This document shows, piece after piece, positions 1-14,800 of a stretch of 64,000 bases of DNA; within the stretch, counting starts at the first letter, position 1, and the number at the start of each line of letters is the position of its first letter. The notes beneath the pieces are model-generated. The model was not told the origin of the DNA. It ran no database searches and saw nothing but the letters and a program-made list of their open reading frames with translations. Origin of the DNA: Chrysomallon squamiferum. Lineage: Eukaryota; Mollusca; Gastropoda; Neomphalida; Peltospiridae. The position numbers and the translations under genes are program-made. The stretch covers positions 29,775,938 to 29,839,937 of the forward strand of contig CM022670.1 in NCBI GenBank assembly GCA_012295275.1. The letters are read 5' to 3'.

Positions 1-20
1 ATTCATTCTATGACACACTG

Positions 21-146
21 TATTTAGATAAATGTAACATGGAGAGGTTGGGGTGAGCATGTGATGTTCACTATATTTAGATCAATGTAATATGGAGAGG
101 CTGGGGTGAGCATGTTGTAATACAGAGAGGCTGGGATGAGGACATG
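21..146. repeat. Short 53-bp tandem repeat beside an ARAP splice donor
   Basis: The motif GGAGAGG(C/T)TGGGGTGAGCAT occurs at 41 and 94, a 53-bp spacing, and a shortened, more diverged copy starts near 124. The last copy runs into the splice donor of the ARAP exon ending at 155. About 2.5 copies are seen. It lies in the ARAP intron that continues off the left edge. Confidence 0.7.
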
Positions 147-154
147 ATACTTAC

Positions 155-824
155 ACTATCATCAGCCAGTCCTTCAGCAATAGCATCCTCCATTGCCATC
201 TTCCAATGCTGTGTCTCGGTTGCATTTTCAAAAGCAAGTCTGTAATTACAGTTACATTAAGATATACTGTATTCTTTCTGAACCTTATTTTTTTATGATA
301 ATTATTATATTTATTATAATTTATATATATTTTTTTTAAATTTACTGATTATTTTATTTATTTACAATTTTTTTAACCTTTTTTTAAAATAATTTAATTT
401 CAATACTTTGATTACAATAATTTAAAATACTATGAAAGAAAATGCATTTTAAACAAATTAATGAGTTTCTTTTATACATCTATGTATTTTTAATATTAAT
501 ATGTATCAAGTATGCGGTGCCTGTATATAATCATACAATAATATTTGTGCCATTCCAACCAACAGCTGAAATAGATCATTCATATCCACCTATGAACAGA
601 CAGGAAAGCACTTACACCAATGATTGACCAGTTAAGTGATAAATTAAAACTGAGAGATTTTATTTTCATCATCTTTTTATTTGTCTGATTCTAAGAATAA
701 CTTGAAATAATGTTAGCCAAAGAAATTGAGACTATTAGTATAAAAGTAGCTGGCAGAAATAGGCAGAAAGAAGCTTCATCATAAACTTTTTTCTTCTTTC
801 ATGTGTTTATATGTACATGTGTGT

Positions 825-855
<31 letters not shown>

Positions 856-2315
856 TGTGTGTTTGTGGATATCATATACAGTACATGTTACACAAGTCTA
901 TATATACATGTTTGTGTACCAGCCTATACGTATATACTGATATGCATATATTTATGTAAGTGTGTCACTGTGTAAGTGAATGAAAGCACATACTTCATAA
1001 AAATGTATGCATAATTCTTATGTCTGTAAATTATATCTACATCTACTGTCAGAACAGGACAAAGAATTATAAAGTATTACCATGTTATTAAAAGTATTAA
1101 ATTACTGTAAATATCATGCATAGTATATTAACCTGTTGCTCTGTTCACCTATTACAACAGAGGTGAAATAATGACTGACTGAGGAAGTTCAGGTGGATCA
1201 GAATACTAATGTGAAAATCACTGTACTCTTCTATTCCAGGAAGAGGATGTTATGTCCTATGGGAGAATCTATGGCTAACCTGGTCAGTGTATTTATCAAG
1301 TGTCTGGGGAAGGGGAGCTTTGTACAAGATTTGTAAGGATTATTCATGTCACATACTTCTGATTTTCCATTCCTTGAATGTTTGGAAGCGAGACTTTATA
1401 TATATATATTTTAAAAATAAACAAAGAAAAGTAAAAAAATGAAATTGTACTTAAAAGCTTATATAAATTAAGATCCTTCTAATGCCAAGTTTTCTGGTAT
1501 TCTGGTTTTTCTGCACCTGTATATATGTGCATTACCCAACATCTAACTGAAATTTGAGAGCTGTAACAATTTTACCAAATTATCTATTTTATCAACATTA
1601 CTTATATTCCTTCCTTCTTTTTTTTTTTCTTTTTCTTTAATTTATTTCTTTTTCTTTTTATTTATTTTTGAAAATTTGATGCAGTGTATCTATATTTCTG
1701 TCCTCAAAATTCTTGGTTTGTTTTGGCTTTTCTGTTATTTGTTTTATTTGATGCATTTTGTTATTATTTTTGTTATTTTTTGTTGTTGTTGTTGTTTGAT
1801 GACTAATCACATTCAGTTTAATCATTTACATTTTCATTAACTGTTTAATGTACTGCTGAAATTAATATAACTTATTATTTGTTCATTTATTTTGGTTAAT
1901 TAATTTATTTATTATTAGTCAAAACTTACTTTCATTTTTGTTCAAGTAAGATTGGCTTTATTAGACAATAAAATCTTATATATCAAGTGCATTTCAGTAA
2001 TTAGTATTCTAAAAATTAAACTGATGACTTAATGATTTATCCTAATCATTGATGTGAGATAATATTAATACAGAAGCAAGAACAACAGCAGCAACAGCAA
2101 GCTCCATCAACATCCAAACAAGAACACTAGATTCATAACTAAACATAAAATAAATTTCATTGGATATGAAATAAATTAATACATCAACACAGTTACAGAA
2201 GACCTGAAAAAAGTTCAAACGGCTCAAAATACACATAGATTTTATAATTAGTATATTAGCACATTTCCGTATACATCTTTACCGTGCATAGTACAATTTT
2301 ATGGGTGTGCAGTGT

Positions 2316-2351
<36 letters not shown>

Positions 2352-3109
2352 GTGTATATGTGTGTTGTATGTGCAGTATAACGTACATTTGTGTTGTGTT
2401 TGCATCTGTTGTGTGCAGTGTAAATGTCTATACAAATATTTTCAGTGTATATAAATTTGTTACTTCATATTGCTATAAGAACTTACATGAACTGAGCATA
2501 ATTAGTTGTCAGTTGAAGTTTGCACTGTCTGTTGCCTGGGAGATCTTTCACAGATGCCAGCTCCATGCGAATTTCATGAATTGGTGAATGCAATTTGTAA
2601 TCCTACCCGCAAATTAAACATTATATTAGTCAGAAAAAAACAACATTTTAATCAGTTAGTTTAATTCTTTAGTACATTTCACTGACATGTTGAAATTTCT
2701 CAGCTGCTTATTTGAGGTATTATAATCATAATTATTATTATTAGTAGTATTATTATTATTATTATTAATTAACTAATTTATTTATTTATTTGCATTCTTA
2801 TTGTGGATATGGTATCTGCTTTTTTCAGCCAGTCATTCATATAATTTCATAAAATTAAAAATTCATATTGATATCATTTACTATGATTAAATTTCAGTTT
2901 TCATTATTTTTGTTGATCATAGAAATTAATAACATTTAATATCTAGTATTATTTTAGTTTTTTGGGGAGGGTTCGTTTGGCTTAGTAAGTGAAAATGATA
3001 CAATCCCCAATACAATTAAAACATTTTTTTATACATTTTTATTATTTCAATTTTCAATTATTTATTTATTTATTTTATTTTGAGGTTGGATTGTTTGGGT
3101 TGTTCTGTT

Positions 3110-3146
<37 letters not shown>

Positions 3147-3795
3147 TTCCAGGCAATGATTTTACTGGTCCAAAATAAAAGAATTAAGATAAAAACTTTT
3201 ATTATAATTAAAGTTATTGGGGATGATTAATCAGAGGATATAATTCTGTTTTCTAAGAAATTTCAATTGAAAAACTTTCACTGCTTGTTTGTTTTTTTCT
3301 GTTATGATTATCAGAAAGAAGAGAATAAGTGAAAGGTGATTTTTTTAAAATTTCTATTAAAAATATATGTTTAGTTATTTCAATCTATCAACAGTTAATT
3401 CACAGAAAGAGGCAAGCAGTATTCAAACTACAAAAAAGGAGGTCACATTTCTGATTAAGCCAGTTAAAAATACTGTCACTAAAAATGTAAAAATTACACT
3501 TGTTAAGACAACATCATAAGCAAATTAAAGATGATAAAAGTAACTTATTAAGAATAAAATAAAACACACATTACAAAAACATTAACATCCCAATCATGCT
3601 GAAGGAATCAAAAACAAGATACTAAACAATTTTTACCTCAAAGGAATGATAGTAGCAGAGTCGGCTTCCAGTAATGGATACATAAAATTTTCTCCCTGGT
3701 TCAAATCTAACAAAGCCCTGAAAAATAAATAAATAAATAATAATTACAATATAAAATAATAATTTATATTTTTTTAAATAACCACAACAACAACA

Positions 3796-3841
<46 letters not shown>

Positions 3842-4811
3842 TCTGATGCATAGGGTTACATATTAAGGAGCCTGACAAATACTACTTATCACTTCTTGAA
3901 TCAAGAACAATAAAACACAACCTTTAAAATTAATATTATATTGAAGTAAAGTTATATTTTATTACATTACAATTAAATACATAAATTAAATATATATACA
4001 TACATCTAAGTATAGAAAAATAGTTGTATATCTGAATTAAATATTGTTTATCTCACCTGTTTGTCTGCTGTTGCATCATCAGTTTCTTCTCCTTCAGCAT
4101 GCTAAATTGAAAAAAGATTTGAAAATATTATCAACATCATCATCATCAATGTCATCCTCATAAATAAAGCAGTTTTACTTATGTAGGAGGACAGATAGCT
4201 TAATTAGCCAGAAAAAGAAGAAAGATAGATAGACAGAAATATAGAGAGTACCAAGAAATGAAAGGTAGATTTATATGATAAATTAGTTTTTAATACACTA
4301 TGTATTTGAAGATGATATTTAACATTTGTCACTTCATCAATTTGGACTGGGATATTTTCAGTTTCAGCTAATACACTAATACTAATAGGTCTGTGTTCAC
4401 CCAACATTTTCATACACACTATCATGGAAGTCCACAAGGATGATTTGATATGTGTTGTAAATTTTTAACGTTTTATCAGCAGATAAAAAAACAAGAAAAA
4501 AACAGACAACAACCAAAACAAAAACATTTTGAAAATTGTGCCTGGTTTGATGATCACACTATTTATCTTATTCAATTATATAAAACTGTAACCTATTTAA
4601 AAACATGAAGAGTAAGTCAGATTTAACTCAGTCCTAACAGATTTAGTACAGAAATAGGAACTTACATTTTTCTGATACATAGAAATTGCAGCCATCAATA
4701 TATTGCACCATGTTAGGCAGTCCTCTAAAATGAAATCAAATTAAACATTAATTTTCTGCTGAAAAGCAAAGTCTGATTATGTGTTTATGTGTGTATGCAT
4801 GTGCATGCATG

Positions 4812-4859
<48 letters not shown>

Positions 4860-5766
4860 TAATAACCAATAAAGCAGACAGACAGTTTTAAATATCATGT
4901 ACAATGTGTCATCCAGGTTTTACAATATTCATTTAAAAATGGATTTACTTATTACAATAGCTGAGTAAATGTAATGAAATAAAACAAAACAAGTGTCAGT
5001 GGAATACTTACCTAGGGTCTCAGCACAAAACTGAAATGTCCTTCCTTTAGAACCAAGTTTTGTGTCTAGTGAAAACTTAAATTTATCTTTGTCACTTTTC
5101 TGAAATGTACAAGATATTACAAATTTTCTGACAAGAGTTATCCACACAGAATGCTGCAAAAAATATATTATTTAGTTCTCTTCTCAACCCTCCATAAACT
5201 TAACCCTACACAACAGGACAAATAACACTCCTGATACACATATATATATGCAAAGACATTGCAAACATACTTGTATTTAAACTGCCTTATTAATAGATCA
5301 TGCAATCAGAGCTTTGAAAGTGAATGCTGAAGCACTTTTATGTAGCAATACTGAACAAACGATATAATAAAACTAACTTATAGATAACATTAATGTCCAG
5401 TTTTATGTGGCATGCATGGGAAGTTTGGCTTATGTTGAAAAGCCCCAAAACAATATCAGTAGGCATATTTAAAAATGACTGGCTTGTACAATTATTAGAA
5501 TTCATCGAATGTTCTTTTTATCTAACAGACATATATTGTGTACCTACCTGTACCTCAGATCTTACTTCCTTCATACAGGATAATGGTATTATCCTTTTAG
5601 ATATATGGCTCTGAAATTCAGTAATTTTGTTATTATTAATTTTTGTCTTTCAAAACAATTCAGACTGAATAATATTAACAAAGCATATAAAGAACAGTGG
5701 ACATCTTATATGGATATGTAACTTCATGTATACAAAACCAAACATGTAGGTATGAATACAGACAGA

Positions 5767-5820
<54 letters not shown>

Positions 5821-8800
5821 AAGAATGTCACATCCCATTCAAAAGAAAAAATGAGAGAAACAGAGAGATACAAAATTAATGGCTCTGACAATAAAGAGAG
5901 AATAAGAAAAGAGAACAAACCCACATACAATAAATAAGTTACAGTACATCCTGAATATAAAATTACAACTCTACAGGTAAACGAACCAGGTACAAACTGT
6001 AACAGATATTCAGATGAAAGTACACTCTAAGTAACTCCTCAAATGTTTTACCTTGTTGTTCACATAATATCTCAAATCTGAACCATTAAACACAACCCAT
6101 CTTCTTTTCCATCCTTTGTTTGCCTTAACCCTGTGAATAAATAATAATAATAATAATAATAATGTGTGTGTGGGGGGGTATGTATATTAGAATACAGTTA
6201 GCAGATAACAGAATAGTCTGAAGTGAAAAAACATTTATGCAAATACAGAATAAATTTTATATGTAGATTTTGCTATCTAAAAAAAGCCTAAAGTAATAAG
6301 GTTTGAGTGTGTATATCAGTAGAAATACATATTAGATAATATTACAAAGTAAAATTTCAGTTAAATGATAATTAGTCAACTAGGCTAACACATCTGCAAC
6401 TTGTTTCTGAGATTACAAAATTAAGTTAATTATATGATACTGAAGTTTTTTTCAATTTAGTTGAGTTTCAACATGCTTACGTACACATTATACAATTTAA
6501 ATATATATATTTAAATATATATGCGTGTGTGCATTCGAACACACACACACATAATATATTTGCTGATACACAAAGAAACACAAACACAAAATCACCACAA
6601 CATTAAAAAGGTAATTGTATTTACTTGTATAATGTATTTAGCAGATTTAGACTTACAGTAGTGTATTTTATTCTGGCTCTTATTTGAGAAATTGTGTCAT
6701 TTGGCACAGTCTTACAAGAACATATTTGTAATTGATAACAACTTTACCCTTTACCAGCTACAAATAGTCAGCTTTTTTATCTTTTTTATTATTGATCTGT
6801 TTATTCACATTGTTATTTTATATATCTATATATTTTTTTATAATTTATTATTATTTAGAATAGAGGAAAAGAAATATTTTACAATGTAAAATTAGGAATC
6901 AGTGATTTTCTTTCTTAATTTCTTTTATTTAAATACTATAAGAAATCAAATAAACATTTAACTATTAAATACTGAATTTCCAAGAATTCAAGTAACTTTT
7001 AGTGTTGTTTTAAAAAACATATTAAAAAATACAATTATGATTAAGATACTACTACTGCTATTACTACTACTAATAATAAAGCTCTTCAAAAACAGAATAC
7101 ATTTGGTAACATGTTACATATCTTTACAACTGTACAAACAGATTAAAAGATAATTTCAAGGTTTTTTATTATAAATTTTGTTTCTATATTTAATGCTAAT
7201 AACTGGTTATATACAAAACTAACAAATCAAAAACAATATACTTGGTAATTTGCCCATTAATCTTTTAACTCCAAATGCTAAATTGTACACAGACACACAT
7301 GCATATACACACAAAGACACACATAAATATAGATATATTCATGTTATATTAATAACATTTAATGTGATAAGTAAAGGAACAGAAATATTTTAAATAATAT
7401 CAATAAATTTTACAGTACATTATTAAAAATAACTGTGGTTACTTTTTTTTTAAATATACTTCTTACAAATCAAATAAAGAAAAAGAGAAGTAAAATATAA
7501 AAAGAAAAGGCAAATAAGATAACAAAAAAGGTAAAATAGAAAGAAAATAATAAATAAATAAATAAATAAGATAAACCACCAACCAACCATAAAAGTCAAA
7601 TTAAAATTAAAAATCTGAAATAATGTTATAATGTATACACCACTTCTGAAAATAGAACAGAAATTTGTAACCTTAAAGGAAAATAACGACATATTAAATT
7701 GAGTTGTAAAAATCAGTTAACTAGAGACTGGAAAGTAATGACATATTAAATTGAGTTGTAAAAATCATTTAACTAGAGCCTGGAAAGTAATGACATACTA
7801 AACTGAGTTGTAAAAATCAGTTAACTAGAGCCTGGAAAGTAATGACATACTAAACTGACAAGTAAAAATCAGTTAACTAGAGCCTGGAAAGTAATGACAT
7901 ACTAAACTGAGTTGTAAAAATCATTTAACTAGAGCCTGGAAAGTAATGACATATTAAACTGAGTTGTAAAAATCATTTAACTAGAGACTGGAAAGTAATG
8001 ACATATTAAACTGAGTTGTAAAAATCATTTAACTAGAGCCTGGAAAGTAATGACATACTAAACTGAGTTGTAAAAATCAGTTAACTAGAGCCTGGAAAGT
8101 AATGACATATTAAACTGACAGGTAAAAATCATTTAACTAGAGCCTGGAAAGTAATGACATATTAAACTGAGTTGTAAAAATCAGTTAACTAGAGCCTGGA
8201 AAGTAATGACATACTAAACTGAGTTGTAAAAATCAGTTAACTAGAGCCTGGAAAGTAATGACATACTAAACTGACAGGTACAAATCAGTTAACTAGAGCC
8301 TGGAAAGTAATGACATATTAAACTGACAGGTACAAATCAGTTAACTACAGCCTGGAAAGTAATGACATATTAAACTGAGTTGTAAAAATCAGTTAACTAG
8401 AGCCTGGAAAGTAATGACATACTAAACTGAGTTGTAAAAATCATTTAACTAGAGCCTGGAAAGTAATGACATATTAAACTGAGTTGTAAAAATCAGTTAA
8501 CTAGAGCCTGGAAAGTAATGACATACTAAACTGAGTTGTAAAAATCAGTTAACTAGAGCCTGGAAAGTAATGACATATTAAACTGACAGGTAAAAATCAT
8601 TTAACTAGAGCCTGGAAAGTAATGACATATTAAACTGAGTTGTAAAAATCAGTTAACTAGAGCCTGGAAAGTAATGACATACTAAACTGAGTTGTAAAAA
8701 TCATTTAACTAGAGCCTGGAAAGTAATGACATACTAAACTGACAGGTAAAAATTAGTTAACTAGAAACTGGAAAGTAATGACATACTAAACTGACAGGTA

Positions 8801-11800
8801 AAAATCAGTTAACTAGAGACTGGAAAGTAATGACATACTAAACTGACAGGTAAAAATCAGTTAACTAGAGACTGGAAAGTAATGACATATTAAACCGACA
8901 GGTAAAAATCAGTTAACTAGAGCCTGGAAAGTAATGACATACTAAACTGAGTTGTAAAAATCAGTTAACTAGAGCCTGGAAAGTAATGACATACTAAACT
9001 GAGTTGTAAAAATCAGTTAACTAGAGCCTGGAAAGTAATGACATACTAAACTGACAGGTAAAAATCAGTTAACTAGAGCCTGGAAAGTAATGACATACTA
9101 AACTTACAGGTAAAAATCATTTAACTAGAGACTGGAAAGTAATGACATACTAAACTGACAGGTAAAAATCAGTTAACTAGAGCCTGGAAAGTAATGACAT
9201 ACTAAACTTACAGGTAAAAATCATTTAACTAGAGACTGGAAAGTAATGACATACTAAACTGACAGGTAAAAATCAGTTAACTAGAGCCTGGAAAGTAATG
9301 ACATACTAAACTGACAGGTAAAAATCATTTAACTAGAGACTGGAAAGTAATGACATACTAAACTTACAGGTAAAAATCAGTTAACTAGAGCCTGGAAAGT
9401 AATGACATATTAAACTGACAGGTAAAAATCATTTAACTAGAGCCTGGAAAGTAATGACATATTAAACTGAGTTGTAAAAATCAGTTAACTAGAGCCTGGA
9501 AAGTAATGACATACTAAACTGAGTTGTAAAAATCATTTAACTAGAGCCTGGAAAGTAATGACATACTAAACTGACAGGTAAAAATTAGTTAACTAGAAAC
9601 TGGAAAGTAATGACATACTAAACTGACAGGTAAAAATCAGTTAACTAGAGACTGGAAAGTAATGACATACTAAACTGACAGGTAAAAATCAGTTAACTAG
9701 AGACTGGAAAGTAATGACATATTAAACTGACAGGTAAAAATCAGTTAACTAGAGCCTGGAAAGTAATGACATACTAAACTGAGTTGTAAAAATCAGTTAA
9801 CTAGAGCCTGGAAAGTAATGACATACTAAACTGAGTTGTAAAAATCAGTTAACTAGAGCCTGGAAAGTAATGACATACTAAACTGACAGGTAAAAATCAG
9901 TTAACTAGAGCCTGGAAAGTAATGACATACTAAACTGACAGGTAAAAATCAGTTAACTAGAGCCTGGAAAGTAATGACATACTAAACTTACAGGTAAAAA
10001 TCATTTAACTAGAGACTGGAAAGTAATGACATACTAAACTGACAGGTAAAAATCAGTTAACTAGAGCCTGGAAAGTAATGACATACTAAACTTACAGGTA
10101 AAAATCATTTATCTAGAGACTGGAAAGTAATGACATACTAAACTGACAGGTAAAAATCAGTTAACTAGAGCCTGGAAAGTAATGACATACTAAACTGACA
10201 GGTAAAAATCATTTAACTAGAGACTGGAAAGTAATGACATACTAAACTTACAGGTAAAAATCAGTTAACTAGAGCCTGGAAAGTAATGACATACTAAACT
10301 GAGTTGTAAAAATCAGTTAACTAGAGCCTGGAAAGTAATGACATATTAAACTGAGTTGTAAAAATCAGTTAACTAGAGCCTGGAAAGTAATGACATACTA
10401 AACTGAGTTGTAAAAATCAGTTAACTAGAGCCTGGAAAGTAATGACATACTAAACTGAGTTGTAAAAATCAGTTAACTAGAGCCTGGAAAGTAATGACAT
10501 ACTAAACTGAGTTGTAAAAATCAGTTAACTAGAGCCTGGAAAGTAATGACATACTAAACTGAGTTGTAAAAATGAGTTAACTAGAGCCTGGAAAGTAATG
10601 ACATACTAAACTGAGTTGTAAAAATCAGTTAACTAGAGACTGGAAAGTAATGACATACTAAATTGAGTTGTAAAAATCAGTTAACTAGAGCCTGGAAAGT
10701 AATGACATACTAAACTGACAGGTAAAAATCAGTTAACTAGACTGGAAAGTAATGACATACTAAACTGACATATGTGTCTATGTTAAAAGAGTTGGAATTG
10801 AAAGAAAAAGGAAAGCGTGACACACGAACAAACACAAATAGAAAGACTGAGGGTAAGAGAAAGAAAAAAAAAAATGCAAGCAAATTATATTTGTACATGG
10901 TTCATTTACTGTATTAGTTTGTGTAACTCATACACTGTTTTTGTGAACATATGGAATGTGTTTCAACCACTGAATAGACAAAGAACATACAAATATGTGA
11001 AATTAGACAAAGGATAAAGATCTTTTTATAAAGTTTGCAGTCACAACTTGATAATCTACTACCATACTAAGGTATATATATATATATATATATATGTAGA
11101 CAGATAGATAGATAGATAGATAGGTAGATAGATAGATAAATAGATTACCTAAAGGATTAAACAAAAAACAAAAAAACAAAAATCAAAAATGAAATAACTT
11201 TATTTATTTTCTTAAATTAGTAGAAAAAGGAAAGAAAAGAGAAGACATTTGTTAACTTTAGAACCTGATCTTTAGAAAAACAAAACATTCTTTTCTACAC
11301 TCAAACATACCAAGACAGATTATCAATCTTTGTTGACCATCTGAAAAATGTCATTGTGACTACAAAATTATAAATGATCAACTTGTAACATAATATCAAA
11401 TATAAATTAAGTATAGTTATATAGATATCAAAAACAAATATAAAAACTGATAAAATCAGAAACAGAATAAAAATATAAAATAATCAGAATATAATCAGAG
11501 AGACTAAAAAAATAGATATATATATAAGAAAGATTGATGAATATAACTAGAATTAAAAAAATAATAATACAAAAGAAAGAAAGGTAGAAAATAAAACTAC
11601 AAGAAAAAAAGACATATACACAAACATATATATTGACATATTACAAATAGATAATAGTTTTATTTATTATGGCACTAGAATATCTGTATCACAATTAGTA
11701 AACTGATAAATACATGTGTTATTCACTAGTTAACTTCCTTATTACATATGTCCAAATGTACTATATGGTACAAAAATATATTTAAGGCCATAGGGAAACA

Positions 11801-14800
11801 ATCACTGTGACAACAGTAAAACAAATATAGTTGTCATTACCTGTAACACAGGTTGTATAGAAAGTGTATGAAATGGAAATATGTAATTAATTTATAGAAA
11901 CCAGAAAAATCATTTTTTGTACTTAAAGTTGCCATCATTTTATAGACTTTATTTATGATTATTAAGAGTAAAGTGTGAATCATTTCAAGTCAAATCACCC
12001 AAAATAACAGGAAACTGAAATCAGTAAACTTGTAATTGTTTGAGACATCACTGAAAATATCTGACATTTGAAGAACTATCTGTTAATTATGACAACACAT
12101 GATAATTTTTAGTCTGTGATTTTCGTTTGTCTGCTAGTATCAAAATGTGATCAAATAAAACTGATAACCTTTTGACTGTTTATGACAATGAAACTGATAA
12201 GAATATAACACAACAATCAGACTTTGCATTCTGCATATCTTCAGGTTAAAACTTTTCAGAAATTTAAACTGTACTTTGAAATAAATACTAAATACATGTA
12301 CTCAATAAATGATGCAACCAAATTATAGATTTTCTATGATATCAATATTTACAACCAGCATGAATAAATAAGAACAAATAGTGCAAATATCTTAAATGTT
12401 TGTATATATACATATTTATATATGTATGTATTCAAGTGCATATGCATTTTTTTATGCATAAATTCATGCAGATATATATATGTATATATGCATGTGCATA
12501 TGTACATGTGCTTAGTGCATGCTAAATCCATACAAATTATTCTGAGCAATGATTAGTTATGACTTAGAATAATATTTAACAATTCCAATTATTCAAATGA
12601 AAACTTTTAAAACTATAATTTTAAATGACTGTATTCACATTAAAATAATATTTGTATACATACCCTCCTTGCTTGTGCAAATAACCATATCTTTCTGATG
12701 CCTTTGGCTAGAAAAGAAACGTAAACAAATATAAGTAAATAAATTAATAAACAAGTTAGTTCTGACACTAAATTTACTTGATTAGTAAAACTTAATAATT
12801 ACTTTGTTTAAATAACAAAAACCATTTTAAGTGTATTATTCAAATAAATTACTAAAATAAATCTGACAGCTATTTATTGCTCATATTTTAATCAAATGTT
12901 AAGATATATACTGATGTGAACAATATTAAACTGTTGAGATGATAAAACAAAGCACTCACAGTTGGGCTGGACACAATAGGAACTGGCATGCCCATTCCAG
13001 TATTTCTTACAGGCACGCCAGTCTTTATGTATACTTCATCAGAACTGTCACTGCTGTCAACATCTGAAAACAACCAACCATTACTTTTTATCATTTTACA
13101 TAGCCATGTGTAAAATACACATACACAGATATGCAATCAGTGTTACATACACATATACGCATATGTAAGAAGAAATATAAACATACTCAAATATATTATT
13201 TATGTACATTAAATGCATGCATGCAAGCATACATTCAAACATACAGATATATATTATTTTACATTCATATACACATACATCATGTACATTCATATATACA
13301 TAATACTTCTAGTAAATTACTGCCAATATGTAAATTTTAAATTTGTATAGGTACATTGTGTGTATGTGTGTGTGTGTGTGTCCCTGTGTGTGTTTGTATC
13401 TGTCTGTATGTATATAAGAATTAAAACAAAAATCTTGGTCAAGTAGGTCCGAGCCAACAAGCTTTAACAAGAAGAATTAACATGAAAACAAATCATCACA
13501 ACTTGAAAAACAGAAACAGAAATATGACGTACTTGGTTTTCAGGATATTATATTAATCAAAGGATTTTAAAACTTAATTTTCAGCATAATTAAAACAAAA
13601 TAAAAATAAACTCAAGCCTTCTTCTTCCTCTTGATATTTTAATAGTTTGTAATACTACTTTTTAAAAGGTTATTTATTTTTTTGTTTTAATTTTCTGTTG
13701 TTGAAAAAAAAAGACAACTAAACCATCATGCATAACAATGTATGACCAATGCAGGGCAGCTGTAATGTTACATAGGACTGTATACAGTCATACTACCTCT
13801 GAAAACAACAAATATTGTGAACCCAATGGTATTTAAAGTACTCTTCTAATATGTACTTCACATGTAACTGCAGTTTGGCCTACCCTGGTTTAAGTGAGAT
13901 ATCCAAGTTTGCAATGCAGCACAACCATTTTGCTTTCCTAGTCCATAGCAGCATGGCAAATGATTTAGATCCATATACATATGTGATTATTTCAGTTATA
14001 GGATATTTAGGTATAATTGTTACTTTTATAGATCACACACACACATGCAGACACAAACAACAACACTAAACACAAAAATAAAGACAAAAATAATGTATTA
14101 TCTTAAATTCAAAATAAAACTAAGTTTTTCTAGGGAATCAAAATGGCTGACTGACACTTAATATAACGTTAAGAAAAAGAAAAGAAAAGAAAAGAAAATG
14201 CTGTGGTATCTTATATAAACAAACAGCATGTGACTATAATCTGTTATGTAACAAAGAAACAGCATTTCTTTACTTTTATCATAATGAATTAATATTTAAA
14301 CAACATTTATTATTAATATTTTCTTGTTCAATGAAGATATAAAAAAGAAACCCAGCACTGGCACAATGTTACAGTTACTAGACTGAACAGGAAAACCTCT
14401 GAACTACTGTCTGTTGTTCTTTTCATAATAAAAAAAGTGATAAAAAATATATGTATATGTGTGTCTGTGAGCGTGAGTATTGTGTGTGTGCACATGCCAA
14501 TGCCTGTGTATATGTATACATGTATATAAGTGCAGATGGGCTTGGGGTATTATGTGTTTTTATTAAGTTAATTTTGTTTAATGCTTTCTCCTGAACTTAC
14601 TTCCAAGACCATACATTAAATTCATTAGCCAGGTATATCGTATGACTGTTTCTCTGTAACTCACTTATTTTGTGTCTGTATGTGTATGTATGTATGTTTG
14701 TAAGTATATATGTTTCCATGTTTGTATGTTGTATATATGTATGCATGCATGAATGAATGGATTCATAGATGAATGCATGTATACTGTGTTGTTTAAAAAG

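Noticed and set aside
5650-5937. Overlapping open frames on both strands rich in Cys-Val or Thr-His
   Set aside because: They are translations of a (CA)n microsatellite within an ARAP intron.
7683-10770. Regularly spaced repeats resembling a CRISPR array
   Set aside because: The units are contiguous 52-bp tandem copies with no unique spacers, no cas genes are present, and the array lies in the intron of an animal gene.
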